A program made the position numbers and the translations under genes. From Zoopage sp. CT-All (taxonomy: Eukaryota > Zoopagomycota > Zoopagomycetes > Zoopagales > Zoopagaceae), in the NCBI GenBank assembly GCA_004114245.1, contig QZWS01000079.1, positions 1 through 29,108 on the forward strand: 29,108 nt of DNA. The letters run 5' to 3'. Numbering within the stretch: the first letter of the stretch is position 1; every line of letters starts with the position of its first letter. This document shows positions 25,573 to 29,108 of the stretch, piece after piece. The notes beneath the pieces are model-generated. The model worked only from the letters and a program-made list of their open reading frames with translations, did not search any database and was not told the DNA's origin.

Positions 25573-25930
25573 ACTGCTGAAAGAAAGATTATCTCATTTT
25601 CTTGCACTATCACCGCACCACTTGCCCTCAATCCAACAGGATCAGCATACGAATCACTAAGTGTCTCATAGCAATCAATGCACTATCAATCATTTATTCA
25701 AACGTTGTGTTGCAGTGCGCTATCCCATGCACCACTATATAGTCTTTAGTACACGAGTCATCTTCAGTTTTATGGCACCTGGTCTGAATGCATTGGAGAC
25801 GATATATTTGGTTCAATGTCTATATATAGTTCATTTAGTTATAAAATAATATCTGCCAGTCAATTGCTCTCCACTTGGTGAACGTAACATATTGTGGCCA
25901 ATCGTTATAGAACACAAGCCTGGAGCCTTC
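25573..25930. other. AT-rich intergenic region between convergent genes
   Basis: Both flanking genes end here. I see no coding or RNA feature. ATAAAATAAT (about 25839-25848) on the plus strand could serve as a poly(A) signal for the lipase transcript. Confidence 0.4.
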
Positions 25931-27160
25931 CTATTCATTGTCCAGGACTAGGCATCCCAAGCAGTCCTTCATAGACTCGGGAAGCGCGTCTAGCAGAGTC
26001 CTTGTGAACGACGTGGGTGAGTCCGCTGCTAGCCATGGCGAGGCAAGAACGTCGCTTGCTGTAAACCGCTGCTGAGGGTTGTGCGCCAGCATACCCAGGA
26101 TTAGTTGCATCAGCGGCCTACTGGGTGGCTCTCGAATCGAATCACTCAAACACTCTACTAGCTTCCGAATTTCCTGTTTGCCGCCCCAAAGGTAGTTACA
26201 TTTCATCGGTTTGACATTCGTGGCCAAGACCAGGAAGACGGCGCCGAGCGCAAAGACATCTATTTTAGCATGATCAAACTCTGGAGCCGAGTCGATAAAC
26301 ATATCAGGGGCTACAAAGCCGGGTGTCCCGCATTTTGTCATTCTGTAACGCCTTCGAGCAGGATTCTGCGGTGAGTTGAGCAAACTGAATCCAAAGTCGG
26401 CGTACACAGGCTCGAAGCCGATGGGTGTGGCAGAGTTTGCTCGTAATAGAATGTTCTGAGGTTTGATATCACGGTGATAGATATTGTTCTCATGCATGAA
26501 TACCAGCCCCGCTGCAAGCTCACGCATAAGATACTTGAGGGTAGACTCGGTGTGGACTGGCTGGGCATTAAACTTGCTGAGATCATCGTGAGGGAGGTAC
26601 TCGAGCGCGAGGATGACGGCGGTAGGATGCTCAAGAAAGCCGTGCGATCGAATGATATTCGGATGGCCGCCTTTCTCTTGAATAAGATTGAGCACAGCAC
26701 CTTCGCTGAGTAAGTGTCTGCCCATATGGTATGCACGCAGCCAGATTTGCATGTTTTTGGCCTTCACCAAACTCCTCGACACGCTGGGTGCAACCTTGAG
26801 CGCAACGAAGTGCGATCCAGATGTGTGCTTGGCACGGTAAACAGCGGTAAACGGCGACCCAGTCTTGCCGAGCGTGGGATCCGTCGGCTTGTAGGCAGCC
26901 AGCTCGCGGTCAACGACGTAATCACCGAGTATGTCACCAAGGTTCACCTGCATCATGCGCTTAATTTTCTTAAATGCAGTTTTGTTGCATTTTCGCGCAG
27001 TGCTATGTTGCATACGGTTTAGGGATGGAGTATGAGCGCTGCGGCTGTTCGCGAAAGCCGATAGTAGCGGCACGTTGAGCGTTGCGGAGTTCGCAGAGCT
27101 CGCGGCCACCAGACCGGAGTGTGCGACTGCGAGAGCAATGGTCAGGCGCTTAAAGTGCAT
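25931..27160 (-). CDS. Complete Ser/Thr protein kinase with a predicted N-terminal signal peptide
   Basis: A single exon of 409 residues from ATG 27160. The N terminus MHFKRLTIALAVAHSGLVAA then SSANS looks like a cleavable signal peptide, followed by a Ser-rich linker to about residue 70 and the kinase domain (about 80-390). All catalytic residues are present: a weak Gly loop (LGKTGSPFTAVYRA, 97-110), Lys122 (FVALKV), alphaC Glu153, HRDIKPQNIL (Asp231, 229-238), DFG as ADFGFS (Asp255), APE replaced by APD (VAPDMF), and subdomain IX DVFALGAVFLVLA. No second transmembrane helix is visible. The intact active site suggests a working kinase in the secretory lumen or outside the cell. The kinase family is not identified; the motifs resemble generic CAMK/ULK-like kinases. 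A retrotransposon lies about 110 bp upstream. Confidence 0.8.
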   Translation of the reverse strand: MHFKRLTIALAVAHSGLVAASSANSATLNVPLLSAFANSRSAHTPSLNRMQHSTARKCNKTAFKKIKRMMQVNLGDILGDYVVDRELAAYKPTDPTLGKTGSPFTAVYRAKHTSGSHFVALKVAPSVSRSLVKAKNMQIWLRAYHMGRHLLSEGAVLNLIQEKGGHPNIIRSHGFLEHPTAVILALEYLPHDDLSKFNAQPVHTESTLKYLMRELAAGLVFMHENNIYHRDIKPQNILLRANSATPIGFEPVYADFGFSLLNSPQNPARRRYRMTKCGTPGFVAPDMFIDSAPEFDHAKIDVFALGAVFLVLATNVKPMKCNYLWGGKQEIRKLVECLSDSIREPPSRPLMQLILGMLAHNPQQRFTASDVLASPWLAADSPTSFTRTLLDALPESMKDCLGCLVLDNE

Positions 27161-27269
27161 TGTGCGTAAATCGGTGAAAGCGTGGTATATCTAGGAGGTA
27201 GTGGATGTTCTATTGGATCGTTGACTGCTTAGCATACGGCCATTAGGGAGTTTGCGCAAAGTCATTCCG

Positions 27270-29108
27270 TTTTTTTGTTTTTAATGCCGAGTGGGCCTAA
27301 CATTGGGGAGTACACATACAAATCGCAGTCCGACTACAACCCGTGCGTGCACCAGAGTGAAACACCCTCCCAGAGAGACAGAATGTCCTGAGGCCGCCAC
27401 CTGTACGTTGATGGGGAACCTCGCAGTTAGGTTATCCGCTCAGATTTTGGATTTTCCACGACCCATAGACCGAATCGAGGAGAGAGCGCGCCGCATTCTT
27501 CCACTTGTCTCGTTTCTTGTCCACTGGTACATGCGTGGGGCATATATCAGGAGCCTCCTGTCGGGAATCATGCTGTCCTGGGTGAAAACCCCCCTGTGGG
27601 AGGAAACCTTGGACATCATCCGAGGACAGTGCTGGAACTGGAGCTGAGGCTGAGGCTGGATCGGAGACCGTGGGAGCAGAGGGTGGCTTGGATTTCTTCA
27701 TCTTGGGCGTGATTCCGTTCGCTCGCTCCCAGCTAATTGTTTCCTTGCATCGCGGTCCCCATATTTGACAAATGAAGACCTCTCTTGTTGCCACGAGACC
27801 TGCCAAAATCGCCTTCTTGCACTTGCTGTCGGGTAGGTCAGTTGCCCTTGCCAGCGCCTTGACTTGCGCGGCCGGGATAACTCCAAGATAGATCCAGTCG
27901 ATTTCGAGAAGGTCCGTGCCAAGAGTCGCTATCCATCGTGCTGTCCGGACTGGTCTCTTCAAGGTTCTTTTGATGGTGTCGTGGAATGCAGCGTCGAATG
28001 CTGTACGGGTATCTGCGTCAATCATGGGGCACCTGCGCAGATGGTCTCGGGTTTCTTCGATGATATTGCAACGGCGGCACTGGCCATTGTCCACCAAGTG
28101 CGGTTGCCATTGATACATCCAAAGCGCCGTTGGCAGTATGTCGTACAGAAGCTTGAGATGGAAGGCGCGGCGCTGGGACTGATTCTCACAGCGGAGCTCT
28201 CGACATTGTGCGCTGATCTCGGGGAAAACCGTCTGAAGCATGTCCTTGTCCTCGTCCTCACCTTCGCTGTCCACCGTCGCATTCCTACTCATCTCGTCCG
28301 CCACCGTTCCCTCCTGTGCCCCTGCACCTCCCTGTCCGTCACCTGCTTGTTCAATCCGTTGTAGCATGTCTCGCCCAAAATCCAGTCGCGTTGGGATGAT
28401 TTCAACGTCAACAAGATGCTCGGGGAGATGTTTCCGAAGAGACTTGTACAGTCAAGCGTTGTGGAGGATCCTTGCCTGGTCTTGAAGATCTTGCCTGGGA
28501 GGACGTGTAGTATTGAAACCGGCAATCGTGAGTGCAAAACAATGGTCCGCAGTGTAGATGTCACGGACGTCCCACGCGAACGCTGCCTTCTTGGCTGCAG
28601 TCTTGGCGTAAAAGTCTGCGGTTTCATTGCCTTCCGTGCCTTGATGCGCCTTGACGTGGACAAGTTGAACCGGGGCTGTGCATTGCTTGCAGATAATATT
28701 GACGTACTCCCAGATCGGTGCATCTGGGTGCTTCCTGCGCTTGCCGGTTTGCCACTTGACCCGCTTCTCAACAAACATGTGGTAGGCGTTGATGCCCACG
28801 AGGGAGTCCGTGTGGATGGTGAGCGTGACATGTCCAGGAATTGTGACAATGGCATGAAGAATCGCGAGTGCCTCCGTCCGAATGGAGTTCAGGCATGGAC
28901 CATTGTAGCCAAAGATGACCGGGCGCCATTGGAGCTGTGGGGAGACGGCCTTTGGATCTTCAAGTACCACCGAATATCCGCCACAACCGTTCATCACCGA
29001 GCCATCCGTCCAGATTGTCCAGTGAGACGCGCTGTTGATTCTTGTCCACAGATCGCTGTCCGAGAGTTGTCGCTGGGATTCGTCCACCATTGCCTGGGCC
29101 GATATCAG
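27270..29108 (-). mobile_element. 3' end of a non-LTR (LINE-type) retrotransposon, extending past the window
   Basis: On the minus strand the element ends in an A-rich tail, TTAAAAACAAAAAAACGG (27270-27282 is the T-run on the plus strand), preceded by about 150 bp of 3' untranslated sequence and the ORF2-type coding region with RNase H. The 5' part with endonuclease and reverse transcriptase would lie beyond 29108. No target-site duplication can be tested because only one end is present. Confidence 0.85.
27432..29108 (-). pseudogene. Non-LTR retrotransposon ORF2 C-terminal region (RNase H plus CCHC), interrupted by one stop
   Basis: The frame is open from the window edge to 27432 except for a single TGA at 28454..28452. 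The upstream part is an RNase H domain with all acidic residues: WTIWTDGSVMNGCGGYSVVL (Asp), NSIRTEALAILHAI (Glu), IHTDSLVGI (Asp) and LVHVKAHQGTEGNETADFYA (His, Asp). After the stop the same frame continues with a helical linker and a LINE-type C-terminal zinc motif, C-x2-C-x8-H-x3-C (QCRRCNIIEETRDHLRRCP), ending in a Pro/Ser/Ala-rich tail. Because both halves stay in the same frame, one point change (for example CGA to TGA) is enough to explain the break. The copy is probably inactive but recent. RNase H inside the ORF points to an I/Tad-like rather than a classical L1 element. Confidence 0.85.

Overview
The window looks like gene-dense nuclear DNA of a filamentous fungus. Its protein-coding genes carry many very short spliceosomal introns (mostly 44-65 bp) with GT...AG ends, and several have a CTAAC/CTAAT branch site. 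Intergenic gaps are short, and the conserved proteins are fungal housekeeping proteins (yeast-type fused biotin ligase, Sct1/Gpt2-type acyltransferase, Sec6, Slx1, Rae1/Gle2, Ddi1). Intron size and coding style would fit an early-diverging lineage such as Kickxellomycotina, but that placement is inference; no rRNA or other phylogenetic marker is present.

Layout: (1) 1-356 holds the 5' end of ddi1 on the minus strand, running off the left edge. (2) 568-5595 is a minus-strand cluster of three single-exon genes for predicted secretory-pathway proteins, two of them clear paralogous membrane proteins. A related 150-180 bp upstream module precedes each gene. Between the second and third lies an AT-rich, LTR-like 500-bp segment with a strong heat-shock-element array. 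(3) 5692-8849 is a head-to-head pair, slx1 (minus, three exons) and sec6 (plus), with only 45 bp between start codons. (4) 8900-15652 is a minus-strand run: an HRI-like eIF2alpha kinase, a thiopurine-methyltransferase-family enzyme, a large mucin-like single-pass membrane protein, and a six-exon rae1/gle2. (5) 15857-20077 holds a tRNA-Gly(GCC), a monoacylglycerol lipase, a small secreted protein and a glycerol-3-phosphate acyltransferase. (6) 20424-21364 may contain an unrecognised spliced gene. (7) 21424-23776 is a five-exon biotin-protein ligase. (8) 24082-27160 has a secreted class-3 lipase with a 33-bp coding minisatellite and, convergent to it, a complete protein kinase that begins with a predicted signal peptide. 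(9) 27270-29108 is the 3' end of a non-LTR retrotransposon (RNase H plus C-terminal CCHC), broken by one in-frame stop and inserted about 110 bp upstream of the secretory kinase.

How the genes fit together: lipid metabolism recurs (MGL, GPAT, biotin ligase for acetyl-CoA carboxylase, secreted lipase), but it does not form a single operon-like system. The more unusual theme is secretion. Seven proteins have predicted signal peptides, and all seven are intronless, whereas six of the nine intracellular genes are spliced. The secretory kinase, the mucin-like receptor-shaped protein and the tandem membrane-protein family with a shared upstream module are the best candidates for undescribed biology.
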